A DNA stretch of 31,671 bases, taken from the NCBI GenBank assembly GCA_964504025.1, contig CAZDCO010000011.1:1-31671 (forward strand). Reading direction: 5' to 3'. Origin of the DNA: Scatosoma sp964504025 (GTDB lineage: Bacteria; Bacillota; Clostridia; Christensenellales; Borkfalkiaceae). The position numbers were made by a program, and so were the translations under genes. This document shows positions 1 to 8,104 of the stretch, piece after piece. The notes beneath the pieces are model-generated. The model was not told the origin of the DNA. It worked only from the letters and a program-made list of their open reading frames with translations, and made no database searches. Each line of letters starts with the position of its first letter. Positions within the stretch are counted from its first letter, which is position 1.

Positions 1-85
1 GTACGTACCCGTATATTACCCGTACGTAGGCACGTACACGGGTTGTTGTACGGGTTGAGGGTACGGGTAATATACGGGTACGTAC
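1..85. repeat. Perfect 25-bp inverted repeat over the 3' end of the first gene
   Basis: Positions 1-25 and 61-85 are exact reverse complements, separated by 35 bp. The right arm and the loop encode the Tyr/Pro/Val-rich tail of the membrane protein, and the left arm contains its TAA stop at 16-18. A 14-bp direct repeat (32-45 and 80-93) lies inside the same stretch. The tail could fold as an mRNA 3' hairpin. Because the left arm begins at the window edge, its full extent is unknown, and an assembly artefact cannot be excluded. Confidence 0.8.
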
Positions 86-1203
86 ACGGGTTGCGCCGCG
101 CCGTTCGTTTGCGGTGCTACCGCTACGTTACATACGGGCGTTTGCGGCATAGCCGTTTGAGGATTCCACGCCGCAGGGATATACTCCTCTTCTTCTTCAA
201 CGTCTTTCGATTTCGATTTTACGATGCAATCGAACAGGAAGCCCACGAACGCCGCCGCCGCGATGATCACGTATTCCGTTGCAAGTTGTTGCGTAGAGAT
301 ATACCCCCACGCCGCCAACGCCGCGCCGAGCACGAAGGTAAAGAACGCGAACACGCGGAAATTCCTCATGCCGCGACCGTCGATACCGTGCAGGTTAAAT
401 TCGGTTGCCGCCGTAGTATGCTTGATCAACACCCACGTGCACAGGAAGGTTACGAGTTGCAACGCCGCAGGGATCAGCGCGTTCATATCCATGCCGCCCT
501 CTTGGTTGAGTACGCCGAGAATGGTATAGATTTGATTGCAAGTTACGAGATAATAGACGATCACGCCCGTTACCGCGAATTGCACGAGGTTACGCAAGAA
601 ATATACGAATCGACCGTAAACGCGCGTTTCCTCTTCGATCATACCCGTTTCGTTTCTGCGGAAACGGCTGACTTTACCGCCGCGAATACCGGCGAAGAAA
701 TGCACGAATGCACCCACACCGAGAATTATGTACGCGTTCATCATGTTGATTTTGCAAACGGTGGGATCTTGCAACAACAACGCTTGCAGGGTGAGAATGA
801 TCGCCGCCGCAAACGAGGACGAGAAGCCCTTAGCAACCTTTTGCAATACGCTCGCCGTCTTGTTATACGTCTTCGGCGTACGCGAGTTGTTCTTTAACAA
901 AGCGAAGAAGCGTACGATACTCTTCAAGGCGTTGACGACCAACACGAGCAACAACAAGCCGTACGAAACACAAGCCGCCAACGTCGGAATATCCAAGCCT
1001 TCTTGCATATTCAGGAAGGGGGTATAGAACGTCGTCACGCCAAGCGTAACGTCCGACACCGTAACGACGGGAAAGAGCGCAACCAACGCCAACAGCGCGA
1101 TCGTGCCGAGTACGTACCAAAAACCGATACGTCTTGCTTTGCCTTGCACCTTTCTCACGCGCTTTCCTATCAAGTTCTTTTTTTGCTTTTTAGACTCCTT
1201 CAT
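16..1203 (-). CDS. Polytopic membrane protein, third of three tandem paralogues, unknown function
   Basis: This 395-residue protein is not a family I recognise. About eight hydrophobic segments are visible, near residues 27-47, 74-103, 125-145, 153-172, 204-222, 244-262, 282-302 and 311-330. The N-terminus is short and very basic (KESKKQKK), suggesting a cytoplasmic start. It shares layout and motifs with the two genes upstream: a KGFSS-type motif before the third helix, a GG(K/T)V motif after the fourth, TEFN and GMRNF motifs before the seventh, and AAAAFVGFL in the last helix. It differs by a Pro/Tyr/Val-rich C-terminal tail after an acidic EEEEE stretch, a likely cytoplasmic interaction tail. 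The ATG at 1203 has an AAGGAG site 8 bases upstream. It is the last gene seen in the operon. The membrane prediction is firm; the function is open. Confidence 0.75.
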   Translation of the reverse strand: MKESKKQKKNLIGKRVRKVQGKARRIGFWYVLGTIALLALVALFPVVTVSDVTLGVTTFYTPFLNMQEGLDIPTLAACVSYGLLLLVLVVNALKSIVRFFALLKNNSRTPKTYNKTASVLQKVAKGFSSSFAAAIILTLQALLLQDPTVCKINMMNAYIILGVGAFVHFFAGIRGGKVSRFRRNETGMIEEETRVYGRFVYFLRNLVQFAVTGVIVYYLVTCNQIYTILGVLNQEGGMDMNALIPAALQLVTFLCTWVLIKHTTAATEFNLHGIDGRGMRNFRVFAFFTFVLGAALAAWGYISTQQLATEYVIIAAAAFVGFLFDCIVKSKSKDVEEEEEYIPAAWNPQTAMPQTPVCNVAVAPQTNGAAQPVYVPVYYPYPQPVQQPVYVPTYG

Positions 1204-1230
1204 AAGAAAATCTCCTTATCCTAATTTACA

Positions 1231-1267
1231 GCCTTTAAGGCGCATGGCAACCGCTTGCCGCACGCCT
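1231..1267 (-). promoter_or_regulatory. Intercistronic hairpin between paralogues two and three
   Basis: The 83-base gap between the second and third membrane genes contains nested complementary arms, AAGGCG with CGCCTT and an inner GGCAA with TTGCC. There is no clear U-run on the minus strand, so it looks more like an mRNA-processing or stability hairpin than a terminator. Confidence 0.4.
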
Positions 1268-1286
1268 TATCCGCATATTCTCTTTT

Positions 1287-2366
1287 TTATATAATCGTGT
1301 TTGCGCCGTGGAAATACGCGTCGATATCCACGTCGTCAAACTTGCCGTGTTGACGGGGTTTCACGATACAGTTGAGCAAGAAACCGACGAATGCCGCAGC
1401 CGCCGCGATCAACGTCGCCGTAGCCTTTTCCGCCGCAAGTTCGTTCGCCATGCCGATCATGGGCAACGCGTACAACGCGATGAACAGCACCGCCGCAAAG
1501 AACGCGAATACGGGGAAGTTCTTCATACCCGCACCGTCCAAACCGTCGCGGTTGAACTCCGTTTCCGAAGCCGCATGTTTGACTAGTACCCCGACGCACA
1601 CCCAAGCCAACAACTCTACAACCGTCGGGATCACCGCTTTCAAGTCCGCGTTGCCTGCAAGGAAGTCGAGAATCGATTGCAAGCCGCTGCGCACTCCGTT
1701 TTGCGGTGCGAAGAACCACAAGATTACCGCAACGACGGCAAGCTGAATCACGTTACGCACGAAGAAGGTGAACACGCCCGAAGTACGGGGTTCTTCGTCC
1801 AAGTTATCCGCCGTTGTGAACAGCGTAACCGTACCGCCGATCAAGCCGCCCAAAACGTGGATTGCAAGCCCTACCGCCAAAGCGATCACGCCCATACTGC
1901 CAACCTTGACGTCGCCCGACGACAAGAGGTAAATTTGCAAATACAAACTCAGCGTCGCGCTAAACGTCGAAGAAAAGCCCTTCGCCAAGTCGTCCATGGC
2001 GTACATATTGCGGTTAAATCCGTTGGTATAGCTCGCACGGCGTTTGAACAACCAGCCGAGTTTGGAAATACCTTTCAACACGTTGATCACCGCCACGAGT
2101 AACAAGATCAAATAGAACACGCCGATCAAACCGTCGCAAAGCGAATCTATTTTGAGTTCTCTCGTCAGTTTCAATATATGCGAGAAGAAGGAAGTTGCAG
2201 GCATTTGCGCCGCCAAGATCTTACCGTCCAACAGCGCGTACATAGCCACCAACGCCGTCAAAACGATCGTACCCAACAAATAGAGCACACCTGCAATTTT
2301 CGATCTGCGATGCATCGTGCGCACACGTCTTTTCAACACCGCCGCTTTAGAGGTTATTCTTTTCAT
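1287..2366 (-). CDS. Polytopic membrane protein, second of three tandem paralogues, unknown function
   Basis: This 359-residue protein has the same arrangement of about eight membrane segments as its neighbours and a basic N-terminus (KRRVRTMHRRSK). Shared motifs include AMDDLAKGFSS near residue 124, GGTVTLF after the fourth helix, a TEFNRDGLDGAGMKNF stretch before the seventh helix, and AAAAAFVGFLLNCIVKP in the last helix. It lacks the long Pro/Tyr tail of the downstream paralogue and ends soon after the last helix in an acidic segment. The ATG at 2366 follows AAGGAG by 11 bases. It lies 34 bases after the first paralogue, so translation from one mRNA is likely. I cannot assign a function. 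The tandem layout suggests local gene duplication with later divergence of the tails. Confidence 0.75.
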   Translation of the reverse strand: MKRITSKAAVLKRRVRTMHRRSKIAGVLYLLGTIVLTALVAMYALLDGKILAAQMPATSFFSHILKLTRELKIDSLCDGLIGVFYLILLLVAVINVLKGISKLGWLFKRRASYTNGFNRNMYAMDDLAKGFSSTFSATLSLYLQIYLLSSGDVKVGSMGVIALAVGLAIHVLGGLIGGTVTLFTTADNLDEEPRTSGVFTFFVRNVIQLAVVAVILWFFAPQNGVRSGLQSILDFLAGNADLKAVIPTVVELLAWVCVGVLVKHAASETEFNRDGLDGAGMKNFPVFAFFAAVLFIALYALPMIGMANELAAEKATATLIAAAAAFVGFLLNCIVKPRQHGKFDDVDIDAYFHGANTII

Positions 2367-2400
2367 GGTTTTCTATACTCCTTATATCCAGTCCTTATCG

Positions 2401-3513
2401 TCAATCGTCAAAATCGTACGCGATCTCTTCCCGTTCTTCCGCCCGCTGCGCCGTAGGCGTATACGCGATCGGCGTTACGTTGCCGATATTCGCACGAATG
2501 TACGCGTTCGTTTCCAAATCGGGATACGCTCGTTTTTCCTCGCGCACCCGTTTTTCTTTCACTTTCGCGCGTTTCACGTGCGGACACGCCACCGTAACCA
2601 ACTCGAACAGCAACGCCGCTGCCGCCGCGATCGCACAAAGCATAGCCACGCCCGTATCCCCCGACGGGAACAAATACGCAACCGCCGCGCCGACGAGTGC
2701 GAGCAACACCCAAAGCATAAACCACTTTCTACCCGGCGTTTTCGGACCGTCCAAATCGTATTCCTTCGTGCCCGTCGCATAGTAGATCATAAACAACGCC
2801 GCAAGTGCGGTAACGGCAAAGCCGATAAACTCGAAATCTTTCAGTAGATCGGCAAGTTGCGTTTCACCAGCCAACAGGGACGGGAGTTTTGCCAACGCAA
2901 CGCTCGCCGCGCCCTCGCCGAGCAACGTCTTTACGATAAACGCCGTCGCCGCCAACTGCACGAGGTTACGGAGCACGGGAACGAAGAAGCCGCGTTCGCG
3001 CTTATGTTCCACGATCCCCTCCGTCGTATCGAACACGCTGACCGTGCCGCCGACGATGCCGAGCACGATATGTACGACGAGCAACGCGATAAAGGCGATC
3101 TGCGCCGTTTGACCGACGACGAACGAGGAATCGAAAATCGCCGCCAAATAGAAGTATGCGAACAGCGTCGCCAGGGTAAAGGAAAAGTATTTTCCCATAT
3201 CGTCCATAGCAAACGCATTGCGGTTAAAGCCGTATAAACGACTCGCCTTTCTCGCAAACAACCAACGAAGTTTGCAAACGCAAAGCAACACGCAAATCGC
3301 CGCCAAGACGGTTGCCGCCGTTTGTAAGATTCCGACGAGCGGAACGCTCGAAGCCATACCCAACATATTCGGCATAAGAAAGAGTGCAAGCAACGCCACC
3401 GTCACCAACGAATACAGCACGCCTACCGTTTTCGCTCTAAATTGCGCTTTCCCGATACGACGCTTTACGTACACGTATCTCTTAAACTGCCGATCGCTCG
3501 TGTTATAAGCCAT
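2401..3513 (-). CDS. Polytopic membrane protein, first of three tandem paralogues, unknown function
   Basis: This 370-residue protein is the promoter-proximal member of the three-gene array. It has about eight membrane segments and the same motifs as the others: RNAFAMDDMGKYFS before the third helix, IVGGTVSVFDT after the fourth, TKEYDLDGPKTPGRKWF in place of the TEFN/GMRNF motif, and an alanine-rich last helix. The C-terminus is a charged cytoplasmic tail rich in Lys, Arg and Glu, unlike the Pro/Tyr tail of the third gene. The ATG at 3513 is preceded by GGGAGG at a 5-base spacing. A consensus promoter lies about 100 bases upstream. Function is unknown. The varied tails on a constant membrane core suggest different cytoplasmic partners, which is inference only. 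Confidence 0.75.
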   Translation of the reverse strand: MAYNTSDRQFKRYVYVKRRIGKAQFRAKTVGVLYSLVTVALLALFLMPNMLGMASSVPLVGILQTAATVLAAICVLLCVCKLRWLFARKASRLYGFNRNAFAMDDMGKYFSFTLATLFAYFYLAAIFDSSFVVGQTAQIAFIALLVVHIVLGIVGGTVSVFDTTEGIVEHKRERGFFVPVLRNLVQLAATAFIVKTLLGEGAASVALAKLPSLLAGETQLADLLKDFEFIGFAVTALAALFMIYYATGTKEYDLDGPKTPGRKWFMLWVLLALVGAAVAYLFPSGDTGVAMLCAIAAAAALLFELVTVACPHVKRAKVKEKRVREEKRAYPDLETNAYIRANIGNVTPIAYTPTAQRAEEREEIAYDFDD

Positions 3514-3609
3514 ACCAACCTCCCATCACACCGTTTAACGCCCGTTTTCAAGACGCTAAAAAGAATTCGCCGTCGCCTCTACGGGAAACGGCGTTTTACC
3601 CTTAACAAT

Positions 3610-3638
3610 ATTATACCCCTTTTTTCTCGTTATGTCAA
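3610..3638 (-). promoter_or_regulatory. Promoter of the three-gene membrane operon
   Basis: On the minus strand TTGACA (3633-3638) and TATAAT (3610-3615) are separated by exactly 17 bp, a perfect sigma-A match. It reads toward the gene starting at 3513 and leaves a 5' untranslated region of about 90 bases. Confidence 0.9.
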
Positions 3639-3699
3639 TATCTTGCTTTCAAAAAAATGACGAAATTGCAAGTTTTTATCGACGAAAACGACGAAATTT

Positions 3700-4230
3700 T
3701 TAACCGCCGAATACTTCCTTATACGTCTTCAGGCATTTTTGGATAATTTCCATCGCCTCGTCGCGATGACAAATCTCCTTGACCGTCGTTTGCTTATGCT
3801 CCAACGCCTTATAGACCTCAAAGAAGTGCATCATTTCCTCGAAGACGTGTTTAGGCAATTCCTGTATGTCGTAATAGCCGTTATACGTCGGATCTTGCAC
3901 GGGTACGGCGATAATTTTTTCGTCCAACGAACCGCCGTCGATCATCTTGATCACGCCGATCGGATAACAGGTTACGAGCGTGGACGGATAGATCGTTTCA
4001 CCGCATAAAATCAAAACGTCCAACGGATCTCCGTCGTCGGCAAACGTACGGGGAATAAACCCGTAGTTTGCAGGATATACGGTCGAAGTATACAACACTC
4101 TGTCCAAACGAAGCAAACCCGTTTCCTTGTCCAACTCGTATTTCATTTTACAACCCTTAGGGATCTCGATGAACGCCTCGAACCGCTTTGCCGTGATGCG
4201 TTCGGGATTGATATCGTGCCAAATATTCAT
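3700..4230 (-). CDS. ppa: Family I inorganic pyrophosphatase
   Basis: This enzyme hydrolyses the pyrophosphate released by polymerisation reactions to two phosphates in the cytoplasm, using Mg2+. The 176-residue length is normal for family I. The family signature is present as DDGDPLDVLIL, with metal-binding acids at D66, D68 and D71, matching D65, D67 and D70 of the E. coli enzyme. Other conserved parts are the N-terminal EIPKG motif, KYELD near residue 30 and the YPANYGFIP motif at about 52-60. The ATG at 4230 has AAAGGAG 7 bases upstream. It is monocistronic, with its own promoter. No strong terminator is evident before 3640. Confidence 0.96.
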   Translation of the reverse strand: MNIWHDINPERITAKRFEAFIEIPKGCKMKYELDKETGLLRLDRVLYTSTVYPANYGFIPRTFADDGDPLDVLILCGETIYPSTLVTCYPIGVIKMIDGGSLDEKIIAVPVQDPTYNGYYDIQELPKHVFEEMMHFFEVYKALEHKQTTVKEICHRDEAMEIIQKCLKTYKEVFGG

Positions 4231-4289
4231 AACGCCACTCCTTTTCTTTTCTCTCGTATTATCGTATGCGTATACCTACGCTTTTATAT

Positions 4290-4318
4290 AGTATACCACA
4301 AAAACGACGGCTTTGCAA
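4290..4318 (-). promoter_or_regulatory. Promoter of ppa
   Basis: TTGCAA (4313-4318) and TATACT (4290-4295) lie 17 bp apart on the minus strand, about 60 bases upstream of the pyrophosphatase start. Confidence 0.8.
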
Positions 4319-4353
4319 GAGTTCGCGCCGCGTTTTTTTACCTTTTTTGTCAA

Positions 4354-4397
4354 CTAAAAAAACGATAAAACGGAGTCCGCCGAAAAGCGAACTCCGT
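4354..4397 (-). terminator. Rho-independent terminator of the purine permease gene
   Basis: On the minus strand ACGGAGT and ACTCCGT arms (4391-4397 and 4370-4376) enclose a short stem-loop and are followed by TTTATCG and a seven-base T-run. It sits 25 bases after the permease stop codon. Confidence 0.8.
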
Positions 4398-4421
4398 CTT
4401 GTATTCGTATGAATATCGATT

Positions 4422-5957
4422 TTAGAACGTCGTAGGAACGAAGAAGTAAACGAGGAACAACGCCGCAACGATCAAAGTAACGACGTGAAGATCCCAAACG
4501 GGTTTCTCCGCGTTTGCCTTGTCCTTTGCAACCGCGTATTTGATCGCGTTTACAACATATTCGCAAAGATCGATGATAACGTAGGAAAGAATACCGAAAC
4601 CGATACCGTCGGTAATGGAATAAGACAAAGGCATCATAGCGATCGTAAGGAATGCGGGAACAGCATTCTTAACGGTGTCAATTTTAATATTTACGATACC
4701 TTTAAGCATCAAACAGCCCACGTAAAGCAAAGCCGCCGAAGCCGCCGCTCTAGGGATAGAAGCAAAGACGGGCAACAAGAAAATCGACAGGAAGAAAAGC
4801 ACCGCCGTCGTCAACGCCGTAAGCCCCGTTCTACCGCCGGCCGCGATACCCGAACCGGATTCTACGAACGTGGTAACCGTAGACGTACCGAACAACGCAC
4901 CTGCACAGGTAGCAACGGAGTCGGACATCATAATTTTATTATAGTTCAAAGGTTTACCCTTTTCGTCGGCAAGACCTACGGGAACGCAGCAACCTACTAC
5001 CGTACCCATGGTATCAAACATATCGATCATGCAGAAAGTGATAATCGTCATAACGCAGGTCATTACGTTCGCGCCGTCCAACCAAACGAAACCTTCGGTG
5101 AACACTGCAAAGAACGCACCACCGTTTTGAGGATCAAAGCTAAAGAATTTTCCGAAATACGTCCAGAAATCCCAGCCGTATCCTCGAGCATTCCACTCCG
5201 TAACCCCAAGAGGGATACCTACAATCGTCGCTAATAAGACACCGAAAATAACAGAACCTTTCACCTTGAAATGTTCCAAAACAGCGATAGCCAACAAGCC
5301 GACAATACAAACTACCGCACCTGCCGCAGCATATCCACCGGCGTAATTATTAAATTGAACAAGATCAACGAGCGTACCAAAGTTTATCGCCCCGTGTTCG
5401 TCAATAAAACCAGGACCAACAACCAATCCTGCCGCTTGCATACCGATAAACGCGATAAACAAACCGATACCTACGGAAATAGAACCACGAACACATTCGG
5501 GAATACCATCGAAAATCAATTCACGAATCGCTACGCCCTTTACCTTAATTACCGAAAGAAGAAGGAAAAGGATACCCGAAATCAATACGAGCAACATTGC
5601 ATTGCCGTACGTCACGGTAAAGCCCAGCGCACCGCCCAAAACAGCACCGACCGTATAGTTAAGTCCCATACCCGACGACTGTGCCAAGGGCAATTTTGCC
5701 AAGAACGCCATTAAGAGCGTACCCACTACCGCACCGAGTGCCGTTGCCATAAAAACAGACGACCATTCCATAGCCGTTTTATTCTGGCTCAAAATCGCAT
5801 CCGGATTGATAATGAGAATGTACGCCATTGCAAGGAACGTAACGAGACCTGCAATGATTTCCGTTCTGATCGTGCTACCTCTTTCGGTAACGCCGAAGAA
5901 CTTGTCGAGCTTGTCCAAGGGCTTGCTCACAGTTTTTGTGTTCTTTTCTTCAGTCAT
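4422..5957 (-). CDS. NCS2-family (AzgA-like) purine permease
   Basis: This predicted proton-coupled importer of hypoxanthine, guanine or adenine sits in the cytoplasmic membrane. The 511-residue chain has 12-14 hydrophobic segments. Typical AzgA-subfamily motifs are visible: the N-terminal TEIIAGLVTFLAMAYI, SSGMGLNYTVG near residue 98, and TSTVTTFVESGSGIAAGGRTGL in the middle-C-terminal half, the second substrate-binding repeat. I chose the ATG at 5957 because AGGAG lies 8 bases upstream. An in-frame GTG nine bases further upstream overlaps that ribosome binding site and is unlikely. It has its own promoter and terminator. Which purine it prefers cannot be read from the sequence. Confidence 0.93.
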   Translation of the reverse strand: MTEEKNTKTVSKPLDKLDKFFGVTERGSTIRTEIIAGLVTFLAMAYILIINPDAILSQNKTAMEWSSVFMATALGAVVGTLLMAFLAKLPLAQSSGMGLNYTVGAVLGGALGFTVTYGNAMLLVLISGILFLLLSVIKVKGVAIRELIFDGIPECVRGSISVGIGLFIAFIGMQAAGLVVGPGFIDEHGAINFGTLVDLVQFNNYAGGYAAAGAVVCIVGLLAIAVLEHFKVKGSVIFGVLLATIVGIPLGVTEWNARGYGWDFWTYFGKFFSFDPQNGGAFFAVFTEGFVWLDGANVMTCVMTIITFCMIDMFDTMGTVVGCCVPVGLADEKGKPLNYNKIMMSDSVATCAGALFGTSTVTTFVESGSGIAAGGRTGLTALTTAVLFFLSIFLLPVFASIPRAAASAALLYVGCLMLKGIVNIKIDTVKNAVPAFLTIAMMPLSYSITDGIGFGILSYVIIDLCEYVVNAIKYAVAKDKANAEKPVWDLHVVTLIVAALFLVYFFVPTTF

Positions 5958-6047
5958 AAAACACACTCCTAAAAGTTATTTAATACACGGATTTCCCCGT
6001 AGTATTCGTAAACCGTAAGGACGACCGATTGCCTATCCATAGAAAGA

Positions 6048-6079
6048 TTTTAACACAACTATCACACGATTGTCAATCG
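6048..6079 (-). promoter_or_regulatory. Permease promoter with a palindrome over the -35 box
   Basis: On the minus strand TTGACA (6071-6076), 17 bp, then TTAAAA (6048-6053). The -35 box is embedded in a perfect 13-bp palindrome, CGATTGACAATCG (6067-6079), which could be an operator. A single TTGTCGAA-type site lies just upstream at 6093-6100. The leader (about 85 bases) shows no purine-riboswitch consensus that I can find. Confidence 0.65.
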
Positions 6080-6339
6080 TTTGGGTTAAATTTTCGACAA
6101 AATTTTTATTTTTCGCCTTGCGCACAGCCGCGGCGCACGACGAAAGACGCAAGATGAAACAAAGCCGTTTGTGCACTTTTCATATTATAATATAACTTGC
6201 AAGTTTACTTGTAAGCGCGCAGCTTTGCAATCGTCGAGATCATCAGCACGCACTGTTGAGCCTCAGATCAACAAGATAAGATTTACAACGAACGAATCCG
6301 CACGAAAATTCTATCATCAAAAAACAGCCGTTTAATAAA

Positions 6340-6446
6340 ATTATAACTCCCCGTTATGGCTGATATAAGTTTTGCTTATCATTTGGACGATTTTTTGAGA
6401 AAAAGTAAAAAATTATTTATACTTTTTGCATTTTTCCCGTTCAAAC
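6340..6446 (+). repeat. Dispersed repeat copy A with two phased dyads (LysR-type operator-like)
   Basis: This segment matches 11067-11179 with few changes over its first 85 bases. Both copies keep two 15-bp dyads, ATAAC-N5-GTTAT (6343-6357) and ATAAG-N5-CTTAT (6365-6379), with centres 22 bp apart, about two helical turns. Paired dyads of this kind resemble LysR-family operators. That family often controls glutamate metabolism genes, and this copy lies directly upstream of gdhA. The regulator is not in the window, so the assignment is an inference. Confidence 0.55.
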
Positions 6447-6448
6447 TC

Positions 6449-6477
6449 TTGCCAAAACGAGAAAAAAGTGTTAAGAT
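6449..6477 (+). promoter_or_regulatory. Probable gdhA promoter
   Basis: TTGCCA (6449-6454), 17 bp, TAAGAT (6472-6477), a moderate sigma-A match lying about 70 bp downstream of the second operator-like dyad. Confidence 0.55.
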
Positions 6478-6543
6478 ATACTCATATCAATAAATTCGAT
6501 TGATAGACCAAGTAAAATCAATTTTTTAAGGAGATATACAGCA

Positions 6544-7881
6544 ATGAGTTACGTACAAAACGTCTTGGACGACTTGAAGAAGCGCAACCCCGGTGAAGTG
6601 GAATTTCACCAAGCGGCAACGGAGATTTTGTTGACGTTAGAACCCGTCATCAACGCCCATCCAGAATATGAAAAAGCCGCGCTTTTAGAGCGCTTTACCG
6701 AACCCGAACGCACCATTTTGTTCCGCGTACCTTGGGTAGACGACAACGGCAACGTGCACGTCAACAAGGGCTACCGCGTACAATTTAACAGCGCAATCGG
6801 TCCATACAAAGGCGGACTCCGTTTCCACCCCTCCGTCAATCTTTCGGTAATCAAATTTTTGGGGTTGGAACAAATTTTGAAAAACAGCCTTACAGGCTTG
6901 CCGATCGGCGGCGGTAAAGGCGGTTCGGACTTCGATCCGAAAGGTAAATCGGACAGAGAAATTATGGCGTTTTGTCAAAGCTTTATGAACGAGTTGTTCC
7001 GTCACATCGGCGCGGACACCGACGTACCCGCCGGCGACATCGGCGTGGGCGCGAGAGAAGTAGGCTATCTTTTCGGACAATACAAGCGTCTTCGCGACGA
7101 ACACGTTGGCGTATTGACGGGACGCGGACTTGCGTACGGCGGTTCGTTGATTCGTAAAGAAGCAACGGGCTACGGGCTTGTGTATATCACCGCAGAAGCT
7201 ATGCGTTTGCGCGGCGATTCTTTCCAAGACAAAATCACGATCGTTTCGGGTAGCGGCAACGTAGCGATTTACGCTTGCGAAAAGGCACAACAACTCGGAG
7301 CGAAGGTCGTAGCTATGTACGACTCGAACGGCTACGTATACGATCCCAACGGGATTCAGTTGGACGTGATCAAGCAAATCAAGGAAGTAGAACGCGCGCG
7401 TATTAAGGAATATGCAAACCGAGTTCCGAGCGCACAATATTTTGAAGGTTGCAAGGGCATTTGGTCGATTCCTTGCGACGTGGCACTCCCCTGCGCGACG
7501 CAAAACGAGATCGACGGAGAGAGCGCGGCACAACTCGTGAAGAACGGAGTTAAATACGTAGCGGAAGGCGCAAATATGCCCTCCACTTTGGACGCGATCG
7601 CCGCGTTCCAAGAAGCGAAGAACGTGGTATATCTCCCTGCAAAAGCAGCGAATGCAGGCGGCGTTGCCACCTCCGCTTTGGAAATGGCGCAATCTTCGGG
7701 CAGACTGTATTGGTCGGCGGAAGAAGTGGACGCGAAGCTGAAAACGATTATGATCAACATTTATCATAATATCGATACGGCGGCGAAGAAATACGGTTTT
7801 GAAGGCAACTATGTTATGGGTGCGAACATTGCCGGATTTGAAAAGGTCGCAGAAGCCATGATGGCACACGGTATCGTGTAA
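6544..7881 (+). CDS. gdhA: Glutamate dehydrogenase, hexameric class, probably NADP-dependent
   Basis: It catalyses the reversible amination of 2-oxoglutarate to glutamate with NAD(P)H in the cytoplasm, the main ammonium-assimilating step in many anaerobes. The 445-residue length is typical. The substrate site shows GPYKGG (K89), the signature LPIGGGKGG (catalytic K125) and PAGDIG (D165), matching K92, K128 and D168 of the E. coli enzyme. The nucleotide-binding domain has a VSGSGNVA fingerprint near residue 234. The coenzyme call (NADP) rests on overall similarity, not on a decisive residue. AAGGAG lies 10 bases before the ATG. The gene is monocistronic, with an operator-like repeat upstream and a strong terminator after it. 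NADPH could be supplied by the NfnAB complex encoded elsewhere in the window. Confidence 0.95.
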   Translation: MSYVQNVLDDLKKRNPGEVEFHQAATEILLTLEPVINAHPEYEKAALLERFTEPERTILFRVPWVDDNGNVHVNKGYRVQFNSAIGPYKGGLRFHPSVNLSVIKFLGLEQILKNSLTGLPIGGGKGGSDFDPKGKSDREIMAFCQSFMNELFRHIGADTDVPAGDIGVGAREVGYLFGQYKRLRDEHVGVLTGRGLAYGGSLIRKEATGYGLVYITAEAMRLRGDSFQDKITIVSGSGNVAIYACEKAQQLGAKVVAMYDSNGYVYDPNGIQLDVIKQIKEVERARIKEYANRVPSAQYFEGCKGIWSIPCDVALPCATQNEIDGESAAQLVKNGVKYVAEGANMPSTLDAIAAFQEAKNVVYLPAKAANAGGVATSALEMAQSSGRLYWSAEEVDAKLKTIMINIYHNIDTAAKKYGFEGNYVMGANIAGFEKVAEAMMAHGIV

Positions 7882-7910
7882 TTACGTTCATTCATTTCCT
7901 CCAAATCATA

Positions 7911-7952
7911 AGAGGCAGGTACGCGTTTAACGCATACCTGCCTCTTTCTTTT
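7911..7952 (+). terminator. Terminator of gdhA
   Basis: An 11-bp perfect stem, AGAGGCAGGTA (7911-7921) with TACCTGCCTCT (7935-7945), is followed by TTCTTTT. The loop contains GCGTTTAAC, also found in the hairpin at 12491-12533. Confidence 0.9.
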
Positions 7953-8036
7953 GCATTAAGCTATCAAATATTTCCCCACGCACCGTCACACGCTCAACCT
8001 CGCGTTGCCCCTCACCACACTCGCCGCGTGTATTGC

Positions 8037-8067
8037 AAAAGCCTCTCCGAAGATCGGAGAGGCTTTT
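8037..8067 (-). terminator. Terminator of the GH112 gene (bidirectional hairpin)
   Basis: AAAAGCCTCTCCGA and its exact reverse complement flank a 3-base loop, 38 bases beyond the phosphorylase stop codon. T-runs lie on both sides, so it could act on either strand. Confidence 0.8.
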
Positions 8068-8104
8068 CGTTTATTCGGTTTTTCAACAACGCTTCGCGTG
8101 AGAA

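Larger units (their letters stand above)
6080..6543. other. AT-rich intergenic region upstream of gdhA
   Basis: No protein gene is evident in this stretch between two divergently oriented genes. It holds a 12-bp AT palindrome near 6182-6193, an AACTTGCAAGTT palindrome near 6198-6209, a CACGACGAAAGACG 14-mer at 6136-6149 that recurs twice near 11.2-11.3 kb, one copy of a roughly 105-bp dispersed repeat, and the gdhA promoter. Confidence 0.6.

Noticed and set aside
5958..6053. Purine riboswitch in the permease leader
   Set aside because: The leader of about 85 bases lacks the conserved three-way-junction loops and no matching stem pair was found.
6685..7869. 394-codon frame antisense to gdhA
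   Set aside because: The sense frame has all glutamate dehydrogenase residues; the antisense product has no domain and no ribosome binding site.
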